From the NCBI GenBank assembly GCA_949126835.1, contig OX421499.1, positions 5,406,295 to 5,470,294 on the forward strand: a DNA stretch of 64,000 nucleotides. The letters are read 5' to 3'. This DNA is from Anisus vortex. Lineage: Eukaryota > Mollusca > Gastropoda > Planorbidae. Shown piece by piece: positions 23,041 to 34,298 of the stretch. Both the position numbers and the translations under genes were made by a program. The notes beneath the pieces were generated by a model that made no database searches, was not told the origin of the DNA, and saw nothing but the letters and a program-made list of their open reading frames with translations. The first letter of the stretch is position 1; each line of letters begins with the position of its first letter.

Positions 23041-23330
23041 ACAGGACGAGCCTTTCGTCCATGTCGGAGCGAGAAAGGAGTTGGGTCCATCAGGCGCACG
23101 CTCTACCCCCCTTCCCTTTGCAGAATTGACCAGGCAGCATTACCTCGTAGGTACTTGCACTTTAAGCCCAGTAGTACAAATACCAGACTATTGGTCTGGT
23201 TATTCAGACACCCGGCTTGGCGAGACGGGTATAGTTGCACCTATTCCTTTCTCCCAACCGAGTTTAGATGAGCCAGGAACAAGAACATTGTTTTATATAG
23301 TTTTTCAAATTGTGAGCCCCTCCACCCTAT
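23040..23330 (+). repeat. GC-rich dispersed repeat, copy 1
   Basis: GGACGAGCC near the left end, then GTAGTACAAATACCAGACTA, CAGACACCCGG and GAGACGGGTATAG. Related segments lie at 29470-29805, 41820-42165 (inverted) and 55255-55545. They share GGACGAGCC, a GTAGCACAAAT...ACTATAG block and a CATCCAGACACCGGG block. Family unknown. Confidence 0.6.
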
Positions 23331-23689
23331 ATCCACGACGGATAAAATGTTACTTCTACTCTTCTACGTCTATACATCATACGTCATCACAGGAAGCCGT
23401 CGAGCTGCGAGAATAGGGAATGATGGGTATGAAGGAGGGGCGTCATTTCCGGCCAGCTCCATCATCGTGTCGACGTGTGTTTCAGTTTGGTTCAGTTAAC
23501 GCTGTCGTCCTTTCAAACCGAATAGTCACCGGACTCACACCACACGCGGTTGTCGATAACGGCACATTGGCGAATGTGGTGGGACAGACTTGCCGAGAGG
23601 CTACTAGCCTCGGTGGGGAGGATGCATTGTGTGCGTAGCAATTCCGCCTCAACCCCACCCTGTCGTCTGGATGCCCATAATATCAGCTT

Positions 23690-23804
23690 ATGTTGCAAGC
23701 ATGAGATGTACTGGTACCAGCTTATGTTGCAAGCAGGATTTTACCAGCTGTATGTTGCAAGCATGATCTGTACCGGCTTTAGTCTATGTTACAAGCAGTA
23801 GATG
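23690..23804. repeat. Short tandem repeat, left part
   Basis: Units with TGTTGCAAGCATGA, TGTAC and CAGCTTA. The series is interrupted at 23813 and resumes after 25106, where TATTGCAAGCAAGAGATTAT and TGTTGCAAGCACGAATTATA continue it to about 25190. Confidence 0.8.
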
Positions 23805-23812
23805 CATTAGCA

Positions 23813-25105
23813 CAGGGGTCGGCAACCTATGGCACGCGTGCCAGACTTGGTTTACATAGATTTTCTCAAAGAAACATGTATAAGCAGTGCTGAAATTATT
23901 TTCAGTGATTTACCAAATAAAGAAACTATTTACTCTAGAATTCAAGAAATGCCAGCATCTGCACGATTAAATTGAAAGGCATATAACTGATTTAGCTGAA
24001 AATTTAACAATACACAAACGACACGATTAAAGCAATCTGCTGTATTTAGCTTGGCTCTTGATGAAAGCATTGACGTAAATGAATTGGCAAGTCAAGTCTA
24101 ACTATCGTCGTACGATATTTTAAAGAAAAAAAAGTGATTATGAAGAGTTGTGTTGCTTGTTAGCTCTTCATGAAAGAATCAAAGCAGATGACATTCTGAT
24201 TGCATCCGCAATCTTTGTTACAAAGTGAATAAGGAATATGGACATCTGCTGTTGCACAGCAGTGTTCGCTGGCTTAGTCAAGGTTAAATGTTCAGTAGAT
24301 TCGTTTCGTGTCTGGAAGCAGTTAAGATGTTTCTTGGTGAAACAAAAATTTTCGGAATTGAATGAAGAAGAATGCCTGATGAAACTGATGTTTTTTGACA
24401 GACTCATTTAAACTTGAACTTGAGTTTACAAGGATCTGATCAAACCATTCTTAAACTGTTTGGTTATTGGAAATAATTTGCCTTAAAACTGGACATATTT
24501 ATCGTTGATATTAATTCTAAAACATTGAAGTAAGTACTTCATTCAGATGAGCTTAAGATGTACATTGAAGCACTCAAAGTGGAGTTTTCTGGCAGAAGTC
24601 TATTTTGAAATGCAGCAAATTGAATTTAAAGCGTCCAATTTACAGAAAATCAAAATTTGCCGAATCGCGAAACAATCTGGAAGAAAGCTGCTTAGGAAGG
24701 TCGTCAGCTATACTTATACCGTTCATTTGTTTGAAAAATGTTGCAATTAATTGTTTTATTGGCTCAACTTACATTTGTAAACAGATTTTCTCATAACATA
24801 TTTTCTTAAGCCCACAAGGAAGTCGCCTAACTCTTGAATACACACATGCGTGAAGCTTAAGCGTAAATATACGAGCATTATATTACATAATTGCTGTAAT
24901 TATCACAATATGTAACTGTGTGTTGACTTCTGTATGGTTTCTTAGTAAAGCCTTTTCTTTTTGATCATGCTACATACATTTAATATTTATTGTTTAAAAA
25001 TAATAGGCCTAAATATGACAGAGGTTGACTATTTGGCAGTTGGCACGCCGAGTGAGTTAGAAATTCTACTTTGGCACGCCGCTATCAAAAGGTTGCCGAC
25101 CTCTG
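23813..25105 (+). mobile_element. hAT transposon with decayed transposase
   Basis: The left end CAGGGGTCGGCAACCT pairs with the right end, read inverted as CAGAGGTCGGCAACCT (15 of 16). CATTAGCA flanks both sides (23805-23812 and 25106-25113), the 8-bp duplication typical of hAT. Inside, plus-strand frames give relics such as LLLHSSVRWLSQG, MFSRFVSCLEAVKMFL, LNLSLQGSDQTILKL and ALKLDIFIVDI, in the order of the GTF2IRD2/ZBED-like hAT transposase. Stops and frame changes interrupt them, so it is dead. Length 1293 bp. Confidence 0.92.
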
Positions 25106-25190
25106 CATTAGCATATTGCAAGCAAGAGATTATCCGCCTATGTTGCAAGCACGAATTATACCGGCTGTATGAGTTAAGGCATGATGTACC
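25106..25190. repeat. Short tandem repeat, right part
   Basis: Continuation of the TTGCAAGCA-type units after the hAT insertion. Confidence 0.75.
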
Positions 25191-25303
25191 GGTAGTATTA
25201 CTGCGAAGCACTAATTTAATTGATATTTTTCTACAAGTTGAAGAATTTAATTAGATCTAGTTTGTTTACGTTATCATCTTGTAAACCAAAAATAAAAAAA
25301 AAA

Positions 25304-25500
25304 AGAAGTCCCACCATATCAATTTGATCTATGGCACCAGTGAAGCAGAGTTTGCAAGTTTCCGTGCCCATGGGCATTCTAGAAGATAGTGTTGCAAGCA
25401 CAATGCACAGCCGCCTTTACTTCTCCACAGCTAATGTCGGGTACCCATCAATCATCAGCGCTGTGTAGACATAGGGACACCCTCCTGCTGTAATTACTGG
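25304..25500 (-). repeat. SINE, minus strand
   Basis: Tail-first copy (ATCAATTTGATCTATGGCAC, AAGCACAATGCACAGCCGCC). It ends at GGGACACCCTCC, before the tRNA head, so it is 5' truncated. Confidence 0.8.
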
Positions 25501-25960
25501 ACGTCACTATATATAAAATATGTGTGCTGTAGCTAACTGCGTCTTAGGTTTTAAATGCTTTAATGCTGTCCCTTGAAGTCCGTGACGGACCAGACAGCAA
25601 CTAAGAAGAACTGTGGCAACAGGAATCAGGCCTACTCACGTCACACGTTTATAGCTCTTATCACAAACCACAGTCTTCTTCGTACTATGTCTTAGTCTTC
25701 CCCAAGGTCCGGAACAAATCTCCGCCTTGTCTCCGACGCTACTTATCGAGGAAACTGATTTCATGATCACAGTAACGTTCGCAGCATTTTAAATGACATG
25801 TCCTGGGGGCACATGCCATTATAGCATAGAGAAATATGAACAGTGCTCATGGCGCCAAGTGCTGTAAGTCGTGGGTTTACTTACTTTTAGAGTCAATCAA
25901 GCAAAGGAAATGTAAGAAGAAAAAAAAGGAAGTATCCTTTTCGGACCCAGTTGATAAGCG
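25500..25960. other. No gene recognised
   Basis: Unique-looking sequence without a supportable frame. Confidence 0.45.
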
Positions 25961-25964
25961 CAGC

Positions 25965-26103
25965 ATCCACACGTTTCTACGGCCACGGCATAAGGTTTAC
26001 AAGAGACACCCTCCAGACCCGGGAGCAAATTACTTCACCAGGAATCGAGCCCTGGACCTTTGGTACTCGAGCCGAGCGCACTGTCATGTCACCGTGTCCC
26101 GTA
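25965..26103 (-). repeat. SINE, internally deleted
   Basis: GGCCACGGCATA joins directly to GACACCCTCCAGACCCGGG, skipping the middle of the element. The head with CACCGTGTCCC is present. Confidence 0.75.
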
Positions 26104-26109
26104 GTCATA

Positions 26110-27040
26110 GTCACGTGAACCGCTGATTAAGTAGCCAATGTATTTTCTTAGTCTTCAGTACCGGGGTATTATCTTTTTAAAACGAAAGATATAGATATGT
26201 GTATATTGTGTGTGTATGGGCAGGAGGGAATTGGGGCAAGGTTACAGTGTTGTTTTCTTTGTCTTTTTTTTTTTAAAAATATTATAAGAGACGGAATTGG
26301 AACACTTAAAACCTACTTTTATTTTAAGGCAAGATAAACAGTTGATCCTGACCTGAACACAACGACCCGTAAGGCTAGTGACCTCTGTTATAGTGGAGAC
26401 GATCTCTTGACATTTTAGATAATGAGCATGTGCGAGTCAGCTCTATAACAAAACGTCAACAACTGACGGATATATATATCCAAGTAACAATATATGTCAT
26501 AATATATGAATATGTGATGCTTTGCTGATAAAACAACAACATAAGCATTTCTGTATATCTATATGTCTTTCTCACTATTATCTACCTATATATTGATGTG
26601 CGTAAGGGGGGGGGGTGGGCAAGTAAACAAATAATGCTTTTTTTTCACCACTTAGTATTTTACTAAAGACATAAGCTTATTAGCGTTTTTTTTAAAATAT
26701 AATTATAGTTATATTTTTTTAGGCTTACTGGAGGCGAAGTTGAGTAGGTCTAGCTATCGTCTTGATTAATAAAAATGCAAATAAATGTCTAGGCTACTAG
26801 GCCTATGTTTCATAAAGATAGAGGTAAGAGGCATCTACACAAATGTAAAATAATTAGCAAATATCCTAAGCATATAGCTTTGAAATAAAATGTATCATAT
26901 TTGTATGTCGTATATAATAATGTAACACAAAAATCACGGGTGAAAATGCATTTATATTAATAGGTCCTAGTCTATGTCTTTGATTCGTTAGAAAATAGGA
27001 TTCAAAGACACCGTGAATAAGTTTTAAAAAAAAAAGTAAT
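26110..27040. other. No gene recognised
   Basis: AT-rich, with a G run near 26607, and no supportable coding content. Confidence 0.45.
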
Positions 27041-27044
27041 CCGA

Positions 27045-27231
27045 ATTGATTCATAGTTTCTGTGGCCACGGCATACTAGGGGATTGTGGGACCAGCACAA
27101 TGCCCAGCCGCCTTTGCTTTACCCCAACTAAAGTCAGGTACCCATCAGAGCTGGGTAGACAGTAGACACAGGGACACCCTCCAAAGCCAAGAACGAATCC
27201 TAGCCTTCACCAAGATTCGAACCCAGGACCT
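27045..27231 (-). repeat. SINE, minus strand
   Basis: TTTCTGTGGCCACGGCATAC to ATTCGAACCCAGGACC. A 6-bp repeat (AGACAGTAGACA) is inserted in its body. The head is cut where the LINE relic begins. Confidence 0.85.
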
Positions 27232-27312
27232 ACACCCTGAATGCCTGTATGAAACATTTTGACATCAATGTCAACAAATGGGAGGACCTGGCCAGTGATC
27301 GCGTAGCAAAAT
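27232..27312 (+). pseudogene. LINE C-terminal scrap
   Basis: The frame reads LNACMKHFDINVNKWEDLAS followed by DR. This matches the CKRDL...IDLDTWE...SDR segment of the LINE at 58576-59449. About 80 bp. Confidence 0.6.
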
Positions 27313-27384
27313 AATTAGAGCCGGAAAATCAGCTTACGAACAAAAAAAGATTAAGCTCAAAAAGTAACAGCTCAGAAAAACCAG

Positions 27385-27545
27385 GGATATAATTTAATCC
27401 CCTACAACTTTTCGTACAACCAGTAACGTAGCACACAGACATATCTATGTTTCGAATAAAAATGATCGAATGGGACCGAACAAGTTTTTCTCTTCGACCT
27501 TTTATGCATGCATAATCGTTAAGACTTGTCATTAAAGAGCGAAAG
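27385..27545 (+). repeat. Fragment of the 28195-type element
   Basis: TTTAATCCCCTACAACTTTT, ACCAGTAACGTAGCACACA and ACCTTTTATGCATGCATAA recur at 28860-28985 and 63215-63370, all in the same orientation. Confidence 0.7.
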
Positions 27546-28194
27546 AAAAAAAAAGGGAGGGGGGAAAACAGACAGGAAGAAGATTAAATCTTATTTTTGA
27601 ATTTTTAAATTAATTTTGTTTGCATTTACAAATATCCTACACTGCATTTGTATTTAATTTCATTTGAATAGGCATAAGATTAATAATTATTCTTGGTCGG
27701 TTTACCAATAGGCAATTATTGGCGACTATTGTAAGAAAATTGTACTGATTGCTGGTCTTAATCCTGCACTATTAAAATGAAATACAATATGTCCTCCTTT
27801 TTGGCTCCCCATATCCTACCTTTGATATGCACGTGTCAGAGTCAGGTAACTCTAAACCAGATAGACCATATGCCTATAGTACTCAACATCAATTGAAACT
27901 ATTCCTGCAGGGTGTAAGAGTAATGCAACATGCAGATGTAGGACGAGATCAAAACCTACTGTCACGGTAGCAAAAAAAAAAACTTTAAGAAAAGGAAAAA
28001 AACAAACTGGGAGGAGTAAGAAACCAGCGATTTGATGTTGATCAACTAAAAAGACCCAGCAACCTGGCACAAAATCAAGACAGCGCTAAGGAATAGTTCG
28101 GGGGCCAGGGTTCTGTCCCGAATATCAAGCGTCCCTATGTTAAATAGTTTTGCATCGAACTTACCAAGTAACACTCCTGTTAGTGTCTAACGAC

Positions 28195-29019
28195 AGGGGT
28201 CGGCAACCTACGTAGGCCTACGCGTGCCAAACTTGGCACGCAGAGCTATTTTCAAAAGGCACGCGGAAGACCTATAAATTCTAAACGGGGCAATTAAAGT
28301 ATTTTCTACAACTACAAGACATTGAGTGCTAGAGCAGGATAATTTAAAGGCTCTTGGCACAGTGAATGATTTAGAAATCCTTATTGACAAGTCTTATAAT
28401 GAGGCGTCAACTTTTGAACCCGAATGTTCGTGAACTTCCTGTTCTATTTTTAAACTAATAAACAAAAAAGCATGCTTTTGGCAACTTTTGCTGGTGTTTG
28501 ACAATTGATTTCAACCTCGACGGCCAGTTCTAGTCTTTTAGAATTTTACAAAGGATACAATAATATTAGTTAAGAGGAATCCGTTTTTAACATCAAAAGT
28601 GAACAGGCGATAATTAATACTCAAGTGTTAGTCGCATGAGGTAAAATTTTTATTTGTATACAAAATAAATGAGTCAAGAGTTGCGTTTTCTTGGTTATTG
28701 AAAAACAAAATGCGTAAATTCATAAAAACGAATAACAAAAATTCTTTTGCATTAAGCAATAAGTTTGATATTTTAAAAAGGTGATTTTTCACTTCTGACT
28801 TTCACAATAGGCTGCATTGTTTTGTTTTGTAAACATCTATTGGAAATGAAATACATGTTAATCCCCAACAAATTTGAGTACAACCAGTAAAGTAGACATT
28901 GTTTCGAAGAAAATGATCGAATAAGAACGGAAATGTTTTTGAACGTGACCTTTTATACATGCATACACGTTAAGACTTGTCAATTGGGAACATTATTATC
29001 CAAAGATTGCCGATCTCTG
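28195..29019 (+). mobile_element. Non-autonomous hAT element
   Basis: The left end CAGGGGTCGGCAACCTA and the right end GATTGCCGATCTCTG form imperfect inverted repeats. TCTAACGA (28187-28194) and TCTAACTA (29020-29027) flank it as an 8-bp duplication with one mismatch. Length 825 bp, no transposase. Near the left end, TAGGCCTA (28213-28220) interrupts the sequence seen in sister copies at 23813 and 39850. The interior is shared with 62840-63370. Confidence 0.88.
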
Positions 29020-29029
29020 TCTAACTAGA

Positions 29030-29465
29030 TTTAAGAACTAGAGTATTAACTGAATTAACTGTTGTACCTGTTTTTCCCATGCAGCGGCTCCCACGTCTAG
29101 TCGAGTGTTTACCGTTCCTCCCCCCCCCCCCCCCCGCCCTTTGGGGGTCTAGAGCTGTCCACTGCAAAATACAAGAACTTGACCACCCAAGACTATAGGC
29201 CTACATTTTTCGTGTCAAACATTCTCTAAGTTGAATTCCGTTGTCTGCTAATGTTAATGTGTGATATCGTGGGACCATAAGCCTCTCTGACAAAGACAGA
29301 CAAGGCGAAGCAATACCATAATACTCCTGGATATATGGGACAGCACCAGAAAGCTGAAAGAACTGTATAGTTAAATGGTAAAAACTCCCATAAAAATTAA
29401 AAGGCGACTTTAGAGATTGCAACGATTGGCTAGGAATCACACTGGTGTCCCTTACCTTGTAAAAA
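29030..29465. other. No gene recognised
   Basis: Contains a C run at about 29119-29135. No coding signal is supported. Confidence 0.45.
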
Positions 29466-29469
29466 AAAG

Positions 29470-29805
29470 TCTCAAAACCCGGACGAGCCGAAGCTCTTAA
29501 GCCGGGGCGTAACGCTTTAGAAGTGGGTTATTTAAAACCCTGTCCGGGAGCCAGCCACCCCACGGCACGCCAAAAGCGTGGCGTGCCATGTAAAAGGGAA
29601 GGATTCCGCAGGCCAGCGACCGTTCACTGCGGTTCCCCTAAGGATCATTATCGTGGTGGCTCTCCCGTATATCTGCATTGTCACCCGGTAGCACAAATCC
29701 TGTACTATAGGCACAGGCATCCAGACACCGGGTGGGTCGTGAGACGGGGTTGCAGCATCCATTGCTTCCTCCCCACCGAGACCCTTACCAGACCCTAAGG
29801 TGTCC
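29470..29805 (+). repeat. GC-rich dispersed repeat, copy 2
   Basis: Best-preserved copy with the one at 41820-42165. AACCCGGACGAGCC near the left end, CGCCAAAAGCGTGGCGTGCC hairpin, GGTTCCCCTAAGGATCATTA, CACCCGGTAGCACAAATCC, CATCCAGACACCGGGT and GGAGGAAGCAATGG (read inverted) near the right end. Class unknown. Confidence 0.7.
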
Positions 29806-30239
29806 CTTACCAGCAAGATTTACTGTCGCGTAGGCCTAATCCACCAACTAATATTATTAGGGGTCAAAAACGATCACCCGGCCCCCGCTGAAAATTCATT
29901 GTAGTGTTGATTTTCATCCCACAAATGTAAATAAATAACATATAGTTAAAGGTCTTGAAATATACTTTTTAATGGTACCATTTTTTTAAGCATATGTCAG
30001 TTTTTATTATAGAAAACCAAAGATGAAAAGTGACTATTTTTACTCATTTTTAACTTCAGCGCGACAAAAATGCTTTTTTTAGGCAGTTTGTGGTACCTAC
30101 TAATAATTGCCTCGGTGTTATAGTATTTTTATAACATAGGCTACTCCAATAACGTGATGAATCTTTGCCCTGGTTTAGAGTTGGAGAGGCCTGAAAAAGT
30201 ATTTTAAAAATAGGCTCTAATCCATAATTTAGTTCTTAA

Positions 30240-30610
30240 CTTTAACTAAGCAATCTTGTTGGTATTTCATCTGGACCAGCTTTGTTTGTTTTTAAGTTTG
30301 TTATAGGTTTGTTTAAGCCTTTTTCCTCTACATTTACATGTATATTTCCTATTATGTTTAAATTTATGGACGATTACTTTGTCACCAGGAGTTGAAAACG
30401 ATGATTCAAAATGTGTTTTGAGGATGTTCGCTTAATTAGTTTCATTTTCATTATAATTTTTGTTATAGGTTTTATTGTTATGGCCTTTTATTGGAGCTAT
30501 GCCAGTTGTTTCCCATTTGCTTGATTTAATGAAGGACCAAACGTTTGTATTGTATTTAGAAATTACATTGTTTACATATTCATTCTGCAGATGTCTTCTT
30601 ATTTTCTGAG
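30240..30610 (-). pseudogene. Jockey/CR1-type LINE relic
   Basis: Minus-strand frames give SKYNTNVWSFIKSSKWETTG, IAPIKG, NILKTHFESSFSTPGD and then, after a frame change, NKAGPDEIPT. This is the linker and N-terminal part of a non-LTR reverse transcriptase, where NKAGPDEIP is a widely conserved motif. At least one stop and one frame change are present. No endonuclease or catalytic box remains. Confidence 0.75.
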
Positions 30611-30999
30611 TTAAATTTTACATGTTTAATTTTTAGTTGTTTTTTTTTTTGTGTAGCCTATATGAATTAGTTGCTATAAACTTTTCAAAAATTTTGTACT
30701 TTGACAATATATATATATAATAATCTGAAAGTCCAGATATTATTTTAATATATATTACTATTAGGTACTAGTCCTGATAAGTTAGTTAAGAAAAAAATTA
30801 AGTAAATTATTGTTTCTAATTGGTTGTTTGTTTGTTTAGGTTGTTAACAATGGATAATCTTCACTGGTAACAAATAACTTACACATAACATTAATAACAA
30901 CAACATCACTAGACGTTTAGTATTCAAATAAATGCTAAAGAGGTAGATACTTTTCTGAATTTTATTTCACGGGTGTAAAAACAGTTCTAATTGCATGTG

Positions 31000-31210
31000 A
31001 AGGTAGGTTGGGAAAATAAAACTTCTATCAGCACGTGTAAGTAGGTTGGGAAAATAAAACAGTTCTATCAGCACGTGTAGGTAGGTATAATTCACATGCA
31101 ATATAAATTAATATGTCAACAGAAAGTGTAGGTAGGTATTTATCTAGTACATCAATTAAAGTTGAATCATAAATAAACATCAATTAAAGTTGAATCATAA
31201 ATACGGTATA
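31000..31210. repeat. Short tandem duplications
   Basis: GTAGGTTGGGAAAATAAAAC with TCTATCAGCACGTGTA occurs two to three times, followed by two copies of ATCAATTAAAGTTGAATCAT. Confidence 0.8.
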
Positions 31211-31779
31211 TAATTCACATGTAACATAATATACAAGCTCAAATACAAATAAATAATCAATCATTGGAAGTAATAGTAATAGTGACTGAATATGCACAAA
31301 CAACTTTCACCAACTGATTTTGGGAGTGAGCTGTCTAAGACTTGAGTTCTTTAGACAGAGGAAAACTGGCTATTTTAAAATGATAGTCAGTGAATAGGTT
31401 AGGGCTTTTTAGCCATACTATAAAACTAATAATCTTTTTTTTTAAATATTTCATGAGAGGGATTGGTAGGGGAGAGGATGGAGAGAGAGAGAGAGGGGGG
31501 AGAGACGCTATTCGGCATCCAATCTGACAAAAAAAGTGTTTGCTGGCTGGTAAAGGATAAAAGGCTAAAGAAACGAGCACCTGTTGATGATAATGGTAGG
31601 GGAAAGAAAGGTTGTGAGGGAGAAGCCAACAAATATCAGAGGCGCTGAAGTTCCCTGGACTGACCAATTAAGAGGGACATGACATCACCAGTGGAAGTGT
31701 CCTAAATCCTAATACTAATACAGAAAAAGAGTTGATGGTATCAGGAGAAAGAAAGAGGGGTGAAGGTCATGGGGAGGGG

Positions 31780-32441
31780 TGGTTTGAACTGTGGTGGTGG
31801 TCTTTAATTTTAATCCTGAATGAGTTCTTTGATGTTTTTTTAAGCATCCACTATCAGAATATTCTTTACTGCATTATATGTCACATTTATAAGGCTTTAA
31901 TCCTGAATGAATTCTTTGGTGTCTTTTTAAGTCATGATTCCGAGAATATTTTTTACTGCATATGTCACATTTATAAGGCTTTAATCCTGGATGAATTCGT
32001 TGATGTCCTTTTAAGCGTCCACTACGAGAAAATTCTTTACTGCATATGTCACATTTATAAGGCTTTAATCCTGAATGAATTATTTGATGTCTTTTTAAGT
32101 GTCCACTCTGAAAAAATTCTTTGCTGCATTTGTCACACTTATACTTATAAGGCTTTAATCCTAAATGAATTCTTAAGTGCTTCTTTATCTGTCCCTTTTG
32201 AGTAAATTCTTTACTGCATATGTCACATTTATAAGGCTTTAATCCTGAATGAATTCTTTGGTGACAATTTAAGTGGTCTTTTCGAAGAAATTCTTTACTG
32301 CATAAGTCACACTTATAAGGCTTTAATCCTGAATGAATTTGTTGGTGTTTTTTTAAGTCATGATTCCGAGAATATTTTTTACTGCATATGTCACATTTAT
32401 ATGGTTTTTCACCTGAATGACTCCATAAGTGGCTTTTTAAA
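31780..32441 (-). pseudogene. C2H2 zinc-finger gene, 3' part, split by LTR element
   Basis: Minus-strand translation gives six intact tandem C2H2 fingers (CDICSK-type, spacing C-x2-C-x12-H-x3-H) with the unusual linker HSGLKPYKC, plus the 3' half of a seventh finger cut at 32438-32441. Such arrays normally bind DNA in the nucleus. One linker has a 6-bp duplication (PYKYKCDKC). The last finger contains an extra TAA codon between its cysteines (CDI-stop-CSKEY, near 31889), an in-frame 3-bp insertion relative to its neighbours. The other half lies at 37680-38100. Several lesions make this a pseudogene, though fingers 2 to 9 would still form an open array without the insertion. Confidence 0.9.
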
Positions 32442-34179
32442 TGTAGGTCGGTGACTTAAATTAAAAGTGTGATTGATTGCTTTGTGCTGTACGAGTGGTC
32501 CGTTTGAATGTGTTTAAGTTTCTGTGCTCTGTGGGTGCTATGATTTGTGAGAATGTAGGTAATTGACTTTTAATGTAGGTGTATTTTATTATTTGTAATA
32601 TAGATATAGACTTGGGGGACTGTTTGGTATAAAAATGATGTATGTAAATATTGTTTTGTATTTTGTGAAAGCCCTGAAACGAGGTTAAGCGGCTAGGTCT
32701 TGCGTCATTTTTCGGAATTCTTTTTCTGATTGTCTTAAATTGGGTTTTTGTTAGTGTAGTTTAATTAAAGTAATAGGTAGAATTTTTATTGTAGTTTAAT
32801 TTAATATAGGGTTGTACATAAGGTAAATTTGTAGATATTTAGCAATAGGAGATTTAGAATAATATTTAGCACAGATTGACCGGAAATAAGGCAATGTTAG
32901 GGTAGTTAAAAAAGGAATTTCTGGTTAGCGGTCAGAGACGTTCGGTCAGCGTCTATAAATAGAACAATTAATCAATCACTTCCGTCTGAAATGGCCCATT
33001 TTGTGGAAGACCAGTGGTCAGATTATGGCGTAGTTGTGCGTGGCTTGTTCGGATATGACGTGAGTTGAGATTTAATTACTTTTTAGAATTTTTATTTTAT
33101 GTTATACTATGTTTAATTTGGTTATTGTATGTATATTGTCCACTTGTCTATGATAAGTGCATTGATGGGAATGGATTCAGTTGGAGGTTTGGGAAGGAAC
33201 ATTATCCGCCATGTTGGCTTCTTCTTTTTAAATGTATATTTCTTTTTATTTCATGTATATTATTATTTTAATGTAATGTTGCCTTTAATGGCCGGCATGG
33301 GAATAAGTTATGGTAGATGTTTTTATTTCATGCTTGGTTTTAACTGGTATGTATTAACCAGTGAGTGGCCTAACTCTGTGGTACAGAGTATAGACCGGTG
33401 TTGTCTTGTTCTAGTCTTCATTGACTAGAGCTGGGTTGATTCTTATGTCATAATTCATATTATGTTATAAGATGTATAAGGAGTATAGGTTCATGTTTGA
33501 ACTGGTTATAGTTGGGACTATGCTATGTAGTTTTTATTTACTTCATATAGTATATATATATTATGCTTATGTATATAGATGACCATGTTCTAATGTGTAT
33601 TTTTATTTCTCTATTTCTATTCTATTATATTGTAGGTCGTAATGTCGGCCTATGTTGGTTTTTAGTGGGGAGTTGAGGTTTGGTTTTTAGTGGGGAGTTG
33701 AGGTTTGGTTTTTAGTGGGGAGTTGAAGTTTAGTTTTTAGTGGGGAGTTGAAGTTAGTTTTTTAGTGGGGAGTTGAAGTTAGTTTTTTAGTGGGGAGTTT
33801 AAGTTGGTTATTTTGTTTGGGTTCACAGTATGCTTAGAGTTTAGATAGTATAGGTTTATTGTTGGGGTTTAATTTGTTCTTTATGATTTTTATGTTCCCT
33901 TTAATGGGACGAGTGAGTTTTCTTGAATAAAAAGTAATTTGTAATTTAAATATGATTTTAGTGTTTTATGTTTAGTGTTCAGTGTTGTTGGTCTGTTTAG
34001 ATTGTAATAATCCTTCTGTCCCAACGGAAGTGTCACGGAAGCCCAAAGTCCCCTCGTGTCCTAACCAAGATGTTTTTAGTAGATGATTGCTGTCCTTTAC
34101 CCACCACCCTCTTTAATTAGTAGTAGCTATGAAACCAAATTTAAATTAATTACCCCCCTCTTCCCCCCACCCTGTTACA
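32442..34179 (+). mobile_element. 5' LTR of young LTR retrotransposon
   Basis: 1738 bp, beginning TGTAGGTCGG and ending CCTGTTACA, with a nearly identical partner at 35941-37679. I saw two substitutions (near 33175 and 33932) and a one-base difference in a C run. TATAAATA at 32954-32961 and AATAAA at 33926-33931 are candidate promoter and polyadenylation signals. A 25-bp unit TTTTTAGTGGGGAGTTGA is repeated six times at 33657-33805. TAAA at 32438-32441 is the left target duplication. Confidence 0.96.
33657..33805. repeat. Six-fold tandem repeat inside the LTR
   Basis: Units of GTTTTTAGTGGGGAGTTGA plus AGTTTA or GGTTTG. The same array is in the 3' LTR at about 37156-37304. Confidence 0.92.
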
Positions 34180-34181
34180 AA

Positions 34182-34200
34182 TGGTGTCCGAAGTGGGATC
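34182..34200 (+). promoter_or_regulatory. Retrotransposon primer-binding site
   Basis: TGGTGTCCGAAGTGGGATC begins two bases after the LTR. It starts with TGG, complementary to tRNA CCA ends, and resembles sites complementary to the 3' end of tRNA-Leu. The tRNA identity is an inference. Confidence 0.7.
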
Positions 34201-34298
34201 CGTGCTTAAACAGACCAATGATTACTGTTTTTAGCTTAGGAAGGTTAGGTTTAATGGGTTGGAGGTTAGGATATAGGTAGAAAAAAACCAACATAGGC

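Noticed and set aside
29523..29816. Overlapping 91- and 94-codon frames
   Set aside because: GC-rich dispersed repeat with open frames on both strands by composition; its relatives do not conserve the frames.
31732..32205. 157-codon plus-strand frame
   Set aside because: It is the antisense shadow of the minus-strand zinc-finger array, which has full C2H2 spacing.
33065..33428. Small membrane-protein frames in the LTR (also at 36564-36927)
   Set aside because: They are AT-driven frames inside the LTR with no start context or family match; the first is duplicated only because the LTR is.
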